NCBI GenBank assembly: GCA_000733355.1
Contig: JNVV01000023.1
Coordinates: 374,300-438,299, forward strand
Reading direction: 5' to 3'
From: Falciphora oryzae
Taxonomy: Eukaryota > Ascomycota > Sordariomycetes > Magnaporthales > Magnaporthaceae
Length of the DNA: 64,000 nucleotides
In this document: in pieces, positions 25,460-37,000 of the stretch
How positions within the stretch are numbered: position 1 is the first letter of the stretch
How the letters are laid out: each line of letters begins with the position of its first letter
Notes under the pieces: model-generated
What the model was told of the DNA's origin: nothing
The model's database searches: none
What the model saw: only the letters and a program-made list of their open reading frames with translations
Program-made: the position numbers and the translations under genes

Positions 25460-25848
25460 AAGGAGCAGCAGGAGGATTAGTCCTGGAAGGGTGGGTTTCT
25501 GGGAAGGATGGGGTGGGGATACATGATGGTACAACGGCATCAGGCAGGTAGAAAGTTGACCTTAGATGGGGCCTGGGGATGATGGTTGTTCCAGATCGTT
25601 CCCTTTCTGCATGACAAATTCAATTCGCTCCGCCGGAGAGTCGCGGCGCAACCCCAGCTCCGGACAGCCCATGGTAAATGTCTTCGAGCGGCCGAAATGG
25701 CCTGTCAATCACGTGGCGGAATACGTATAGAATCCAACCAGCATTACAAAGCCGCTCCGGCGGCTTGAAGTTTTCTGGATGCCCGGCCAGCACAGGTTAA
25801 GATGTCAGCGTTGGGAACGTCCACTATTGGGCGCTGACCGACACCAAC

Positions 25849-25856
25849 TTATATAT
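25849..25856 (+). promoter_or_regulatory. TATA-box-like TTATATAT
   Basis: TTATATAT about 110 bp upstream of the NmrA-like ATG at 25962, followed by CA-rich leader sequence. It supports the start at 25962 and not the longer open frame beginning at 25779. Confidence 0.45.
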
Positions 25857-25961
25857 CTCGGACTGTGGCCACCACGTCCCAAGTCCGAGCATCATAGTCC
25901 CCCAATAACACAACCATACAGCCCAACATTCACCAACCCTCCTAGTTACTGCTCGCACAAA

Positions 25962-26951
25962 ATGTCACGCGCACTGCTGATCACAGGCGCCACGGGCACC
26001 CAGGGCGGCGCCCTTATCGACGCCCTCCTCGCCAACAACGACAACTTCCTGCTCCTCGCCGTGACCCGCAACGCCTCCTCTGCCGGCGCCCAGCGCACCG
26101 CAGCCAAGTCGCCCTCCAAGATCCGCCTCGTCCAGGGCGACCTCGACGACGTCCCCGCCCTGTTCGAGGCCGCGCGCGCCGCCGCCGCCGGCGTGCCTAT
26201 CTGGGGCGTCTTCTCGGTCCAGGTCGCCATGGGCCCATCCCACACGCCCGAGGCTGAGGTCGCGCAGGGGAAGGCGCTGATCGACGAGGCCCTCAAAGCC
26301 GGTAGCGTCCGCCACTTCGTCTACACCAGCGTCGAGCGCGGCGGCGACGACGCCTCCTGGGACGACCCCTCGCCCATGCCGCAGTTCCAGCCAAAGTACC
26401 ACATCGAGCGGCACCTGCGCGACGCCGCCGCCGCTGCAGGCTCCAACATGGGCTGGACGGTGCTGCGGCCCACCAGCTTCATGGAGAACCTGCTGCCCGG
26501 GTTCGAGGCCATCGTGTTCTACGCCATGATGCGCGACAACTTCCCCGCTACCAAGAAGCTGCACTGGATAGCGGCGGTGGATATTGGCCACTTTGCGGCC
26601 GAGGCGTTCCGCAAGCCTGAGGAGTACAGAGGCCGCGCGCTGGGGCTGGCTGGGGACGAGCTCACCTTCTCGCAGCTCGCCGAGGTCTTCACCAAGGTCA
26701 CTGGGAAGCCGTTTGACGTCTTGGGGCCGCACCAGGACCTGTTCCCCGGGTTTGAGGAGTCGCTGCAGTGGTGGACCCAGGGCGGCTACGACGTCGACGT
26801 CGCCAAGCTCAGGCAGGCCCATCCAGGGCTCATCACCATGGAGGAATGGCTGAAGAAGAGTCCCTACGTGAGTGTCCTAGTCCCGGCTCCTGGCCATCAG
26901 TGCTGATTACTTGCTGTTTACTGACACGGAAGCATGTAGGTGGACGCTTGA
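25962..26951 (+). CDS. NmrA-like NAD(P)-binding protein
   Basis: Exon 1 is 25962-26867; a GTGAGT...GTAG intron leads to a 12-nt last exon (26940-26951: Val-Asp-Ala-stop). 305 residues. It starts with the Rossmann dinucleotide motif ALLITGATGTQGGALIDALL (GxxGxxG), then VTRN and QGDLDD, and later FVYTSVERGG and GWTVLRPTSFMENLLPG, all typical of the atypical short-chain dehydrogenase NmrA/HSCARG branch. There is no canonical Tyr-x3-Lys pair: a Tyr-His replaces it (KYHIER). Family members act as redox-sensing regulators or as isoflavone-reductase-like enzymes; which applies is unclear. If the last intron is retained, the frame ends at 26906 with a slightly longer tail. Confidence 0.85.
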
Positions 26952-27550
26952 GGGGCTGGAATGACTTTGGACCCAGATTGCAACGCTGCGGGAGGTTTGT
27001 ATCACGACTCGTTTGCCACTGGACATATTGCCGCCGTTCCATTGATGGTCAAATCATTGCCCATCGTGGACAACGCGAGTTCAGGCTAAGCATGGCGGGA
27101 AGGAAGCAACAGAACCACGTTACGAATAGATGGTTATTTACTATTCCACGTGCATGATGGCCAGCTCCAGGCCGTAGCTCCTGCGTCCGTCTTGCAGACT
27201 CTGTATAGGATGATCTGCCAAGGACGTTATACCCTGAGCCCCGTAGCAAAGCGTCCATTGTTACGAGAGACTGCGCCGTTCCACAATGGGGTGGAATATC
27301 CTGATTCCTGAGACAGTGTCACCTCCGGCAAATGAAGGCTCACGTCACGGTCACCTCGCTGGCACACGTAACCTGTGGACAGTGATTCGGTACGACCTAT
27401 TTTAGGCCGGGGGCCTTTGCGTGCCTGGACTTGACCGCCACCCGTCACACTTGACAACTTTCCCCTGCCAGACACCACCAGAAGCCGACTGCCGGCACGA
27501 GAAGTCGTCTTGCTTCCACCAAATCTTCCACCACGCTCTCGCTTCTCAAT
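26952..27550. other. intergenic, no supported gene
   Basis: Short ORFs only. Holds the promoter of the secreted-protein gene at 27551; no repeat or RNA gene seen. Confidence 0.4.
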
Positions 27551-28231
27551 ATGCTCCCCATACTGTCCCTCACATGGGCCCTTGGCGCCGGCGCTGTGCC
27601 CTTCCCCGCCCCAGAGATCAAGGCGTTCAACTGCACCCTCTCCCCTCCATCCACCCGCCGCTCCCTCGTGGCATACCCCGGCAACACGGCCAACCTCAAC
27701 CCGTCCTCCACCGCCGCCCTCATCCGCATCGTCGGCAGCGACCCGGACCCGCGCGCCACCGCCGCCGCCGCCCCCCACGCGCCCCCCATCGAGCTGCCCT
27801 CCCTAGTCAGCGGCTACTACAAGCGCGTCGACCTGCGCGTCGCCTGCTCGCGCGCCTCCGTTGTCGACACGAGCCGCCTCGGCAACTTTGGCGGGCGGTG
27901 CAACGCGGGGCGGACGGGCGCGGACAGGGTCGGGTGCAGCGTGCCGCTGGGCGCCGTGGCCAACGACACCAGGGCCGGGTGCACGCCAGGCGGGACGTTT
28001 ACAGACTGCAGACGACGGAGCGACCTCAGCGGGCCGGAGCAGACGCTCAAGATTGCGCTGTGGGCGAGCATCGCGGTCGAGAACAAGGACGTCGAGGTGT
28101 GGGGGCTTGGTGACAGGTGCATTGCCGACGGCGGCGTGAGGCCGACGCTAGAGCTGCCGACGTGCCCGGACGTCGGGGGGTTTGAGATGTCGCAGGAGTT
28201 TGAGGTCAAGGTGGTGTGTTCCAAGGCTTGA
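27551..28231 (+). CDS. predicted secreted protein, 226 aa, unknown function
   Basis: Single exon. The N-terminus MLPILSLTWALGAGAVPFP looks like a short signal peptide. The mature part has eight or so cysteines (FNCTLS, RVACSR, GRCNAG, GCSVP, GCTPGG, DCRRR, DRCIADG, PTCPD, VVCSKA), suggesting disulfides, and two potential N-glycosylation sites (NCT, NDT). No catalytic motif or known domain is recognised. Ends 112 bp from the stop of the minus-strand permease, so the two genes converge. Confidence 0.6.
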   Translation: MLPILSLTWALGAGAVPFPAPEIKAFNCTLSPPSTRRSLVAYPGNTANLNPSSTAALIRIVGSDPDPRATAAAAPHAPPIELPSLVSGYYKRVDLRVACSRASVVDTSRLGNFGGRCNAGRTGADRVGCSVPLGAVANDTRAGCTPGGTFTDCRRRSDLSGPEQTLKIALWASIAVENKDVEVWGLGDRCIADGGVRPTLELPTCPDVGGFEMSQEFEVKVVCSKA

Positions 28232-28343
28232 CGAGTGTGGGAAAGGAATATCGGGGGAAGATGGCGGGAATGGGGGGACATAAAAGAACATGTTGCGAAG
28301 CTACCAAGGTAACCTACCCAAAAATACCAACGTGACCGCTTGC

Positions 28344-30163
28344 TCAAGCGATCCAGAACCAAATCCTCTCCAGCCAGCTCCGCGGCTGCACGACCGGCCA
28401 CGTCGGCTCCAGCCTGTCAATCTCTGCCTTGCCCGACCAAATGTCCATCTCGTCGAGCCCGACAAACTTGGTCCCCTTGACAAACTTGTACCCGAAGAAC
28501 AGCGTGAGGAAAATCGGGATGTTGATGTATGGCGGTATAAACGTCTTGGCGCTAAACTTCCCTGGGAAGAAAGCATCAAACCCGTTAAACAGCGCAATCA
28601 CCAAACAAAAACAAATCGCAAAGTACGCCAGGAATGGCTGGCCCCAAGCGCGGTACGGCACCGCCTCGCGCGGAACGCCCTGCCGGCGCAGCGCGTAGTA
28701 GAAGCGCAGGTACGTGTAGCACACGCTGGCCCAGACCACGAGCGTGCTGACGGCGCTGAGGTTGGAGATGTAGTAGAAGGTTGGGACCGACTGCTCGCTC
28801 ACGCTCATGTACGACAGGCACCCCAGCGCCGTCGTGGCCGCCACACAACCATAGGGAACGCCAAACCTTTCCCAGCGCAGGATCCGCGGCGCCTTGCCAT
28901 CGAGCGCGGCCGAGTAGAGCACCCTAGTCGACGCGTAGAAGAACGAGTTGCCAGCCGACCACGCGCTCGACAGCACGACGGCGTTGATGATGTGCGGCAG
29001 CGTCCCGATGCCCGCGTTGTCGATGGCGACCACGAACGGGCTCTGCCCCGCCCCGGGGGCCGACGACGAGATGGCGTTGAGCAGCTTCGGGTCGCGCGAC
29101 GACGTGCACAGGCCGACGAGGAAGATGGCCAGCACGTAAAAGATGGCGATGCGCCAGAACACGCGCCGGATCGCTTTCGGGATGTTGCGGCGCGGGTTTT
29201 CGGTTTCTCCGGATGCAACCACGACCATCTCGCTGCCGCCGTAGCTAAAGGTGGCCTGGATGAAGACCTTGAAGAAGGCCAGGAAGCGGCCCAGGGAACC
29301 AGAGGCAAGCTCGCTGTACTCGTTCATGGGGCCCGGGTCGGCCCAGTAGCGGAACCCGATCGCTTCCCCCGAGGGGCTGGCGCCAACGGTGATCAAAAAC
29401 ATGAGGATAATCAGCCCGACGATGGTAGTCAGCTTGATGGCGCCAAACACAAACTCGGCCTCGCCGTAGATGCGCACGGGGAAGCAGTTGATGATCACCA
29501 TGGGCAGGAAGAAGATGGTCACCAGCGCGGCCTGCGGGATTCCGTGGACGCCCCAGTAGTCGAGGATGACGACGCTGACGGTGACCTCGATGGGCACGCC
29601 GATGGCGAACTGGTACCAGTAGTTCCAGCCCAGCGTGAAGCCTAGCGCCGGGTCGACGTAGCGCGCCGCGAAGACGGGCACCGCGCCGGGGATGGGCAGC
29701 CAGGCCGCCATCTCGCCGAGCGAGTTGATGACGCAGTAGAGGTTGAAGCCCGTGACCGCGTAGCTGGATTGGGGTTTTCGGGATGTCAGCGCTCTCACTC
29801 CCCTCTTCTGTCTTTGGGAACTCGGCAGCCCAGGGAGACTCACGAGATAAACGCCGACAAGGGCCCCGCCAGGCTCAGCGCCTGCCCAGACCCAACAAAC
29901 AGACCAGTCCCGATGGCGCCGCTGAGGGCTAAAAACTGCACGTGTCGCGACTTGAGCCGCCGGTCCAGCGTGCCGATGTGGCGGAGCTCGTTGTCCTCGA
30001 GTCCGTGTTTTGGGTCGTCGGGGCGGTGGTGCGTGGGCCCCGTTTCTTTGGTCTCGACGGTGCCGATGCCCTCGTCGTCGCTGCGCCGCTGGCCACCGCC
30101 GTCGCCCGTCGGCAGGCGCTGGCCCTCAATGTCGACCTCGTCGCGGTCCTTGCGCTCGGCCAT
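28344..30163 (-). CDS. amino-acid permease (APC superfamily, fungal YAT type)
   Basis: Two exons on the minus strand, 30163-29844 and 29763-28344, 579 residues, the usual length of yeast-type amino-acid transporters. The ~80-residue hydrophilic N-terminus ends in [20 protein letters not shown], the family signature at TM1, and the protein continues with [22 protein letters not shown]8-10 region carries [19 protein letters not shown]. About 12 hydrophobic segments are present. It would import amino acids across the plasma membrane by H+ symport; substrate cannot be read from the sequence. The 80-nt intron (GTGAGT...CCAG) splits the frame at a Ser codon. Convergent with the secreted-protein gene. 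Confidence 0.93.
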
Positions 30164-31333
30164 GGTCGCGAAACCAGGAGATGTCGCCGGGATGGTTAGG
30201 AAAAGCTACTCCCAGAGATGGCCAGACACAAGAGATGGAGGCGCATGCAAGCTTTTAGTCCTCCAAGGTTACCCTGTGGCGGATTCCCGACATGTTAAAT
30301 AAAATCTCCGAGAGCCCCCTCGCTTGGCAGAGAGCTGTCCACCCCGTCACCCAAACCCCAGACCCGATAACACCCACGCATCCAGCTTATCTGGCGGCGA
30401 TCGACCTCAGTCGCGCGACCTACCGCTTCAGGAAGGCGGACCAGGCCTCCACCCAGGTGATCAGAGGTGTTGAGCCAGTTGGGGATGGAAAGCTGCCGGT
30501 CTCCTACGGCGTGGGGTTGCAGGAAGCGAGCGAGGTTGGCTTACATCGGCATGGCTGGTCCTCGCAACGTAGCATGCAGCAGCCGTGACTGCGGGGTAGC
30601 AGCTGCGGCGGTTACACGACTTGGGGCATCCGAGGTATGGGCTGGCATGGATACGATCAGCAGCAGTCTCCCCGGTCATTGTCGTTTGTGGAGGTGACCA
30701 CACTGCGGGGGAGAGGTTCGAAGGCGCAAAACCACACCTCTGGTACTGCATGCATCATCAAAGGGCACACAGCCGCGAATGGTAGAATATGCATTGAAGC
30801 GGCACAAAGCCGTCTTGTCTTCGCTAGCCGACATGAGAGAAGCCCGTATAAGGGCGCATGTAGAAGCGTCGCAGACCCCCGGCGCTCTCGCCCTCCTCGT
30901 TCGCGCTCACTCCCAGCTTCTTAAAGCTAGTCTAGAGAGTTCTTGCCCGGAGACGACAGAAACACAGAAACGAAAATGGCCTACCATGGCCAAGCACGAA
31001 AAACACCCAGAAAGAAAGCAGAGCGACCGTGGGACGAGGGACATTAAGATGCTCCCGGACGCCATATGCACCGCCATCACTCCGCCGATCCCGACAGGCC
31101 AAATGATCTGTCGGATGCCACCAACGCCGGCCAGTAGGAAAGACAAGAAAAGAAAATGAGAAACGTGAAAGTCCTGCCTCCCCCGGCATGGGTCTCCTGG
31201 GAGAGAAGAGAGAATATGACTAGGAAGTGGAGAATTGATGCTTGAGGGAGGATAGGCCAAAAGCGTCGGGGAGAAAACGTGGGGGTATGAGATCGTGCAG
31301 TGTCCAAGTCGAACGATGGTGCCCGACACCCGC
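30164..31333. other. intergenic, no supported gene
   Basis: Upstream of the permease and downstream of the kinase. It has only short ORFs without domains. Confidence 0.4.
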
Positions 31334-34043
31334 CTACGCCACCTGTGTCGCTGGAGGAGCCTGCTTCTGCCCTCTGCGACCAAGCAGCGTCGCACCGTCG
31401 AGGCTCAGCTCGAACGCACCCTTCTGGCGGTTCCGGTCCCTAACCTGCTGCCTCGCTGCCGCCGTAACCGCCGCCGAATGCTGGCCGTATCCCCGTTGCT
31501 GTGCCTCGGCCGCGACGGCGGTTGGCACACCCTTGTGGCTCTCGCGCTCGCGGCCACGCTCCTGATCGCAGATGTTTGTGGCGCGCATGCTCTGCTCCAG
31601 CTGCTGGGTGGCGTTGCCGGTCTTGTGGGCATATTCGCGGCTCTCGTCACTACTGGCGTCGCGCATGCTCGAATCTTCGTCCTCCTCTTCCAGGTTGTTG
31701 AGGAGCGCGGGGCCGGCGCCCGCCATCTTGGCCCCCACCTGCTTGCGGCGCTTGCCCTCCTCCTCCTGTCGGTGGACGGCATAGCCGACGTCAAACACTT
31801 CACGCAGGTTGACGGCACCGGGTGAGCGGAAGTCGTAGCGGCGATCCCCTTCCTTGAACTTGCTAGCGTCGAAGGCTCGGAGCATGCCATCCGGAGTGAA
31901 TTTCTTGTCGTCGCGTGGCGTCGGGCCTGAGCCACGAATCCAAGGATGCGCCAAGAACTCGGTTATCGTGTAACGCTTCTCCGGATCGACCGTCAACAGG
32001 CAGCCGATCAGGTCCTGTGCCGATTTGGAAATGTCGTCCCACCACGGCGACAGGAACGTGTACTGTCCCTTGGCCACCTTCTCCGTGAGCACCTCGATGC
32101 TCTCGTCGTAGAATGGAGGGAAGCCGCAGAGCAACGTGTACAAGACACAGCCCAGCGCCCACATGTCGACCGACTTGGAGTAACGTTCATCCTTGACAAT
32201 CTCAGGGGCCGTGTAGCCAACCGTGCCACATGGCGTCATTGTCTGCGTGTCCCAAACAATCTTGGACAGACCAAAGTCGGCAATCTTGATCTGGCCAATG
32301 CCTCCGGCACCCACACCAGAGATAAACTCGCCCTCGTCGACTTTGTCTTCATCGCCAGGCTGTTTTGGTTGGGGGTTCTTCGACGGGACGATTGGGATTG
32401 GGACGAACAGAATGTTCTCGGGCTTGATATCCCTGTTGCGCGCCTCGCGTCAGTACTTGACAGTGCGTGACAGCAAAAAAAAAAAAAAAAAAAAGGCATC
32501 ACATGACGCCATGACCTTGTAGGAGTCGGTAGTGCCATCATAGAAGCCCCGCCTCACCAACGGAGCGCTGCAGCACACACCAACCACACCAGTGGCATGC
32601 ACGCACGCACGTACGCACGCACGTACCTGTGTACCACACCCCGCTCCTCGTGCAGGTACTCGAGCGCCTTAGCGACCTGCACAATCACATGCCGCGACAG
32701 CTCCTCGCTGAAATAGGTGAGCCGCACAATCTGGTGGAAGAGCTCGCCGCCGGGGGCCAGCTCGAGAATAATGTAGTAGTATTGTTTCGACTCAGTAAAG
32801 TCGATGAGCTTGATGATGTTGGGGTGGTCGACTTGGCGCATGATTTGCACCTCTTTCAGGATATTGGCGCGCTACAAGGTGGAGGACCATGTCAGCTCAC
32901 CAGGGCGTTCAACCGCAAGGATGGTCACGGGGCAATCTTCCGCCGGCACGCTTGATCTGGGGAAGAGCCCGTTCCCGGAGGTGCAGTGGCTGGAAGCCAG
33001 GAGATGTGAGGAAAAACATGGTGCGGTGGCAGTAGGAGATACTTCTTGACCAAGGAAAAGAAATTTCTCGCGCACCTCTGCAGCTTTCGGAGCCTTGGGT
33101 TTGAAGTCCGGGTGGAGGTGCTTGTTTCCCTGTTTTTAGGCGGCGCACCCAGGCGTTGGTTGGTAACAGGAACGGATGCGCCGGCAAGCAGGACCAGGAA
33201 AAGAAAAGCAAAAAAAAAAAAAAAAAGTAACAAAACCAGACAAGAGGGAAATGCGAGAGCACAGCGGCAAAGCAACAGCTTGCTGGCGAGTGCGACACAC
33301 AAAAACTGGCTGGGCGGCTGGCCGCCAGTTCAGAAGCAACTCACCTGCATGCTGCTCATTTCATATTTGCGGACGACCTTGATGGCGACCTCGCCGGGGT
33401 GGATGCGCTCGAGATCCCTGGCGCGGTAGACGTTGCTGAAGGCGCCGTCGCCCATCTTTTCAACAAGCTCCCACCTCTCGAGGCCGGGGTATTTGGGGAA
33501 CTTTGACTTGCTGGCGTTCTCCTCGGCCACCAGCTTGGCGATGTTGGTCTCGTCTATGCGCTTCGCCTTGCTTTTGGGGATGCCTTGAGCGGCCTCGGCG
33601 TGGTGCGTGGCTATGTTGCCAGCCCGAGCGGCGCGGTTCGCGGGGTCCTGGCCTGGCTGCACCGAGTAGCCCTCCTGCGCAGGCCCGGTGGCGGGGTTTG
33701 CGCCAAACATGGGCTCTGAGACCATGTTTTTCGGCGCGCCTTGTTGCGGTGGCGAGAAGTCGCGCTTCTGCGTCGGCTCGTCGTAGTTTGCTACCCTGGC
33801 TTGCTTGCCTGCGTGGTGGGAGAGAAACTGTTAGCTCTGGCTTTTGGTCTTAGTTGCACCTCCGGAGGTTTGCGACACGACAATGCAAGTTTAAGACATT
33901 TGGCAGCCGACGACTGCGCCAAAGAACGAGGAGCAGAGTGCCCGGAGACGAGCTGGGCCGCCGCGGGTGTGTGGGCTGTCAGCAAAAAAAGGCAGGTGCG
34001 TACCATGGCGAATAAAATTCTTGAGCTGCTGGATTGTCGACAT
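31334..34043 (-). CDS. srk1: Srk1/Rck2-type MAPK-activated Ser/Thr protein kinase
   Basis: Four exons on the minus strand: 34043-34004, 33808-33345, 32871-32627, 32432-31334; 615 residues. The first exon encodes only 13 codons (MSTIQQLKNFIRHG across the junction). Kinase motifs: glycine loop GDGAFSNV, VAIK lysine K157, HRDIKPEN (D251), an insert rich in Pro/Asp after PENILFVPIP, DFG (D302), and the activation segment WDTQTMTPCGTVGYTAPE with ERYSKSVDMWALGCVLYTLL. The insert between PENILF and DFG and the exact activation-loop wording are hallmarks of S. pombe Srk1 and budding-yeast Rck2, substrates of the Sty1/Hog1 stress MAPK. The C-terminal ~180 residues are charged and low complexity. Introns contain long A/T tracts. 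Expected cytosolic/nuclear role in stress and cell-cycle control. Confidence 0.92.
32594..32626. repeat. ACGC/ACGT short tandem repeat in kinase intron
   Basis: An ACGC/ACGT-type tetranucleotide run beginning right at the donor of the third kinase intron (minus strand). The donor GTACGT is itself part of the repeat. Confidence 0.6.
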
Positions 34044-37000
34044 CCTGCTGTTGGGGTCGGCCGAGCGGACGACGGGGCTAAAACGGGGAGAATGAGAAAC
34101 GGGAGGCGCCACAAGGTGACTTGTCTGCCGTGGGAGGCAGTCTCTGGCGCTCCTTCCTCGTCGCCGGACTAGGTGCCGGGGAGGTCGAGGGGTATCGGAA
34201 GGCGCGGGACTTGGTCGTCGATATTTCGAATCGCCGTCTTCGGTTCAGGAGCACGTCGAGCGACTTGCTGGAACAGTCGGGTTCGGTCGTGTCGGCGCTT
34301 CCTCGAAAACTCGGGGGCGGCGCGGTCGTCGTTCGGGCGTGGTCTCAAGGGGAAGTTCCTGGCAGTGGCTGGGGCAGGAAGGGTCGTCGACGACAGGTCG
34401 AATAATTAAATGGCACGGTGTTCCCGGTCGGAGATCTCAGCAACTTTTGCTTGCTTGGTGTGAGACGGCGTGGTCTTGACAAATGCGGCTGGTGGTGGTG
34501 GATGGCGGGGTGGATGGGACGAAGTATGACGGTGCGGGTGGGATGGAATCTCCTGGCGTGCACTCAATAGCGAGGTATCATGAGAACCGGGGCCCGGAAA
34601 AAGAAGGGCAGAGGCGGGCGGGTAGGTAGGTCTGCCCGCGCTGGGTGACGGCAGCCGGACGGGCGCCCAGCGAATAAAAAACCAGGCGGTGGGCAATGAT
34701 GTCTTTTTGGCACCAGACTATGACGGTCCAACCTTCTTTCGTCTTCTGCCAGGGAAGAGAAAGCGCCGTCACCCGTCCCGTTTCTTGGTCAGCTCAGGCC
34801 CGTGTGATATGTGTGGCGCTTGACTCTTTCAGGGGACGGGGTTTCTTGCTGCTGACCTCCGCCGAGCCGAGCAAGGCTGGGGCTGCTGCCACGCGATTTG
34901 GGCCTTTTTCGGGCAGGGACCTACGTAAGCAAAGTACGCACACAGTTTCTGCTGCTACTGCTCTGCTGGTTGCATGCGATTTCCGGAAAACAGCAGAAAG
35001 AAAAAAACCGTGACGGCGCAGCAAGCAGAAGAGAGCAAGCAGGCAGGACAGCAGACACTGAAAATCTGCCGGCAGGACGCAGCACAGAGCGTGGGATGGA
35101 ATGGGCGCGCGCGGGGTGCTGGGTCTACCAAAGTTCAGTTCTCAGCCCGACCAGAAAACGGAGCAGCTGCGACACACGGACGCGGCGGGCTGCGGTTGGA
35201 AACCTGTTCTGCGACCGTGTGGGCGGGCGGACTCCATGGAAGTTCACAGAATGGTGGGGAGATTGGGCTGGGCGGGCCAGTGTGCCTACCGTTGTTGGCT
35301 GGCAAGGAAGGGGGCAGTCTGGGGGAGACGAGACTGCTACTGCGCGTCTAATGCTTCCAAATCCTGTTTTTGGTAGTTTTGGAGAGCAGGGAAAGGGTAG
35401 GTATAAAATAAAAAATAAAAAAAAGAGGCGCGACAGTTTCCGGCGGGCGCATCGCGGCTCACAGTCGGCTGCCGATTTAGCGAGGGTCCTGACCTGCTGG
35501 GAGAGCTGTCCCCACCCCCAGGGTCGTGGTATGACGTCGTAGCAGGAGTCCCCTGACCCGTGCCCCCACTGCGAGCGTGCGAGCCTCAGTGCCTCAGTGC
35601 CTCCCGAGAGCCAAAAAAAAAAAAAAAAAAAAAAGGCTCTCCTTGCCCGCCCGCCTCTGTAAGATCCGTAAGAATCTCAATCCTTCAGGCGGACACATTC
35701 CACGGCATGCCGTGGACGCCTCCTGTTCCAGCTCGTGTGGCCTCAGACATTTCTTCATTCTTTGGGACGTGCCATAAGCACATACGATAAACAAAACCTC
35801 TCACGGAGCACACACACGAAGCCCGGCGGTTGTGTTGCCTCAGACTAATTAACGGGACCGGCCTAGATGCAAACACTTGGCCGGGGCTGCCGTTCGCGTG
35901 CTTTGCCAGCCCAACGCCACGTCCAACCCGGTCCCCCTGGGGATTATGTGCTGTGATAACGACGGCATAAATCGTGCCAGGGGTGACTTCTCTCGTCGCC
36001 CGGCACCAGGGCCGCCCTATCTGATAGCTCCCTTGTCATACGCCCAGAGCATGGAGCCAACTGTATGTAAAGATGCAGTACGACGTATGCCATCCGCCTA
36101 GCAGCCAAGACCCATAGCCAGCAGTAATGGCGGCTGCATCAGCGAGCAGTCCAGACCAAGCCGAGGTGGTGGCTCGCTGCGGAGGAGGGCGAGAAAATGG
36201 AAAAGGAGGCCTTTGCTTCGCCCGCTTCTGTTTGACAATGACCTGCACGCACGCCTGTCCTCTTCTGACATCACGACCTTTTGTCGCACGCGTCACGTGC
36301 TAGTCATGCACCTCCCCAATCCCCGGCGTTCGAGTCTGACGCACTTGGAATGCCGGAATGCTGTCATCCATGGACCAGGGGGTGGCCACCAGCTGGCGCT
36401 CCAGCCTGGCATCCGCCATCAACCGAGGGCCGATCTTCGTTTGTCGGTGCCCTCGATAGCGAAGATCAGCTTCCGTGTTTGGTGCCTTGCATGCGCCCTC
36501 GGGTGTGCCAGACGCAGGAGGTGATTCCGCCTCCCCGAGCTGGTGGGCGATTTGGGAAGATAGCCAGGCGAGTTGTAGGGTTGCTTCGTCCAGGATCATC
36601 TGACGTCATGGGGTAGTCGACGGGTCTTTGTTCCAGCGAGGCTGTATAGGCGCCGCACGTGGAAATATCACAGCCCGCAAGTGCCGGCGCTGGGGATACG
36701 GCGCCAGCTGCAGTCAATCTAGGCTCCAGCTGCTCGACGTCAAGTCAAGTCGTCTCAAACCAGTCGGCACAGGGCCACCACCCCCGAGTCAAACGCCATC
36801 ATCCGATCCGTGGATCGTGGGCCGTGGACCGTGGGGCCACCACCCACCCAGCCGCAGCGGTCCACCTGCATGGCTACCGAGGTCGTCGCCATCGCTCTCT
36901 TATCGTGACTCCCCCCCATTGTTTCTTTCATCCTTGCTCCGACATGGAGGACCATTCCTTCCGGGCGGTGTCTGCGATGGAGATGCACGGCTATTCCCGA

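Noticed and set aside
24563..25540. 325-codon minus-strand frame over the Thr-rich secreted protein
   Set aside because: Gly/Arg/Val-rich mirror of Thr/Ala codons.
28290..29645. 451-codon plus-strand frame over the permease
   Set aside because: Arg/His/Asp-rich antisense shadow of the permease; the permease has family signatures.
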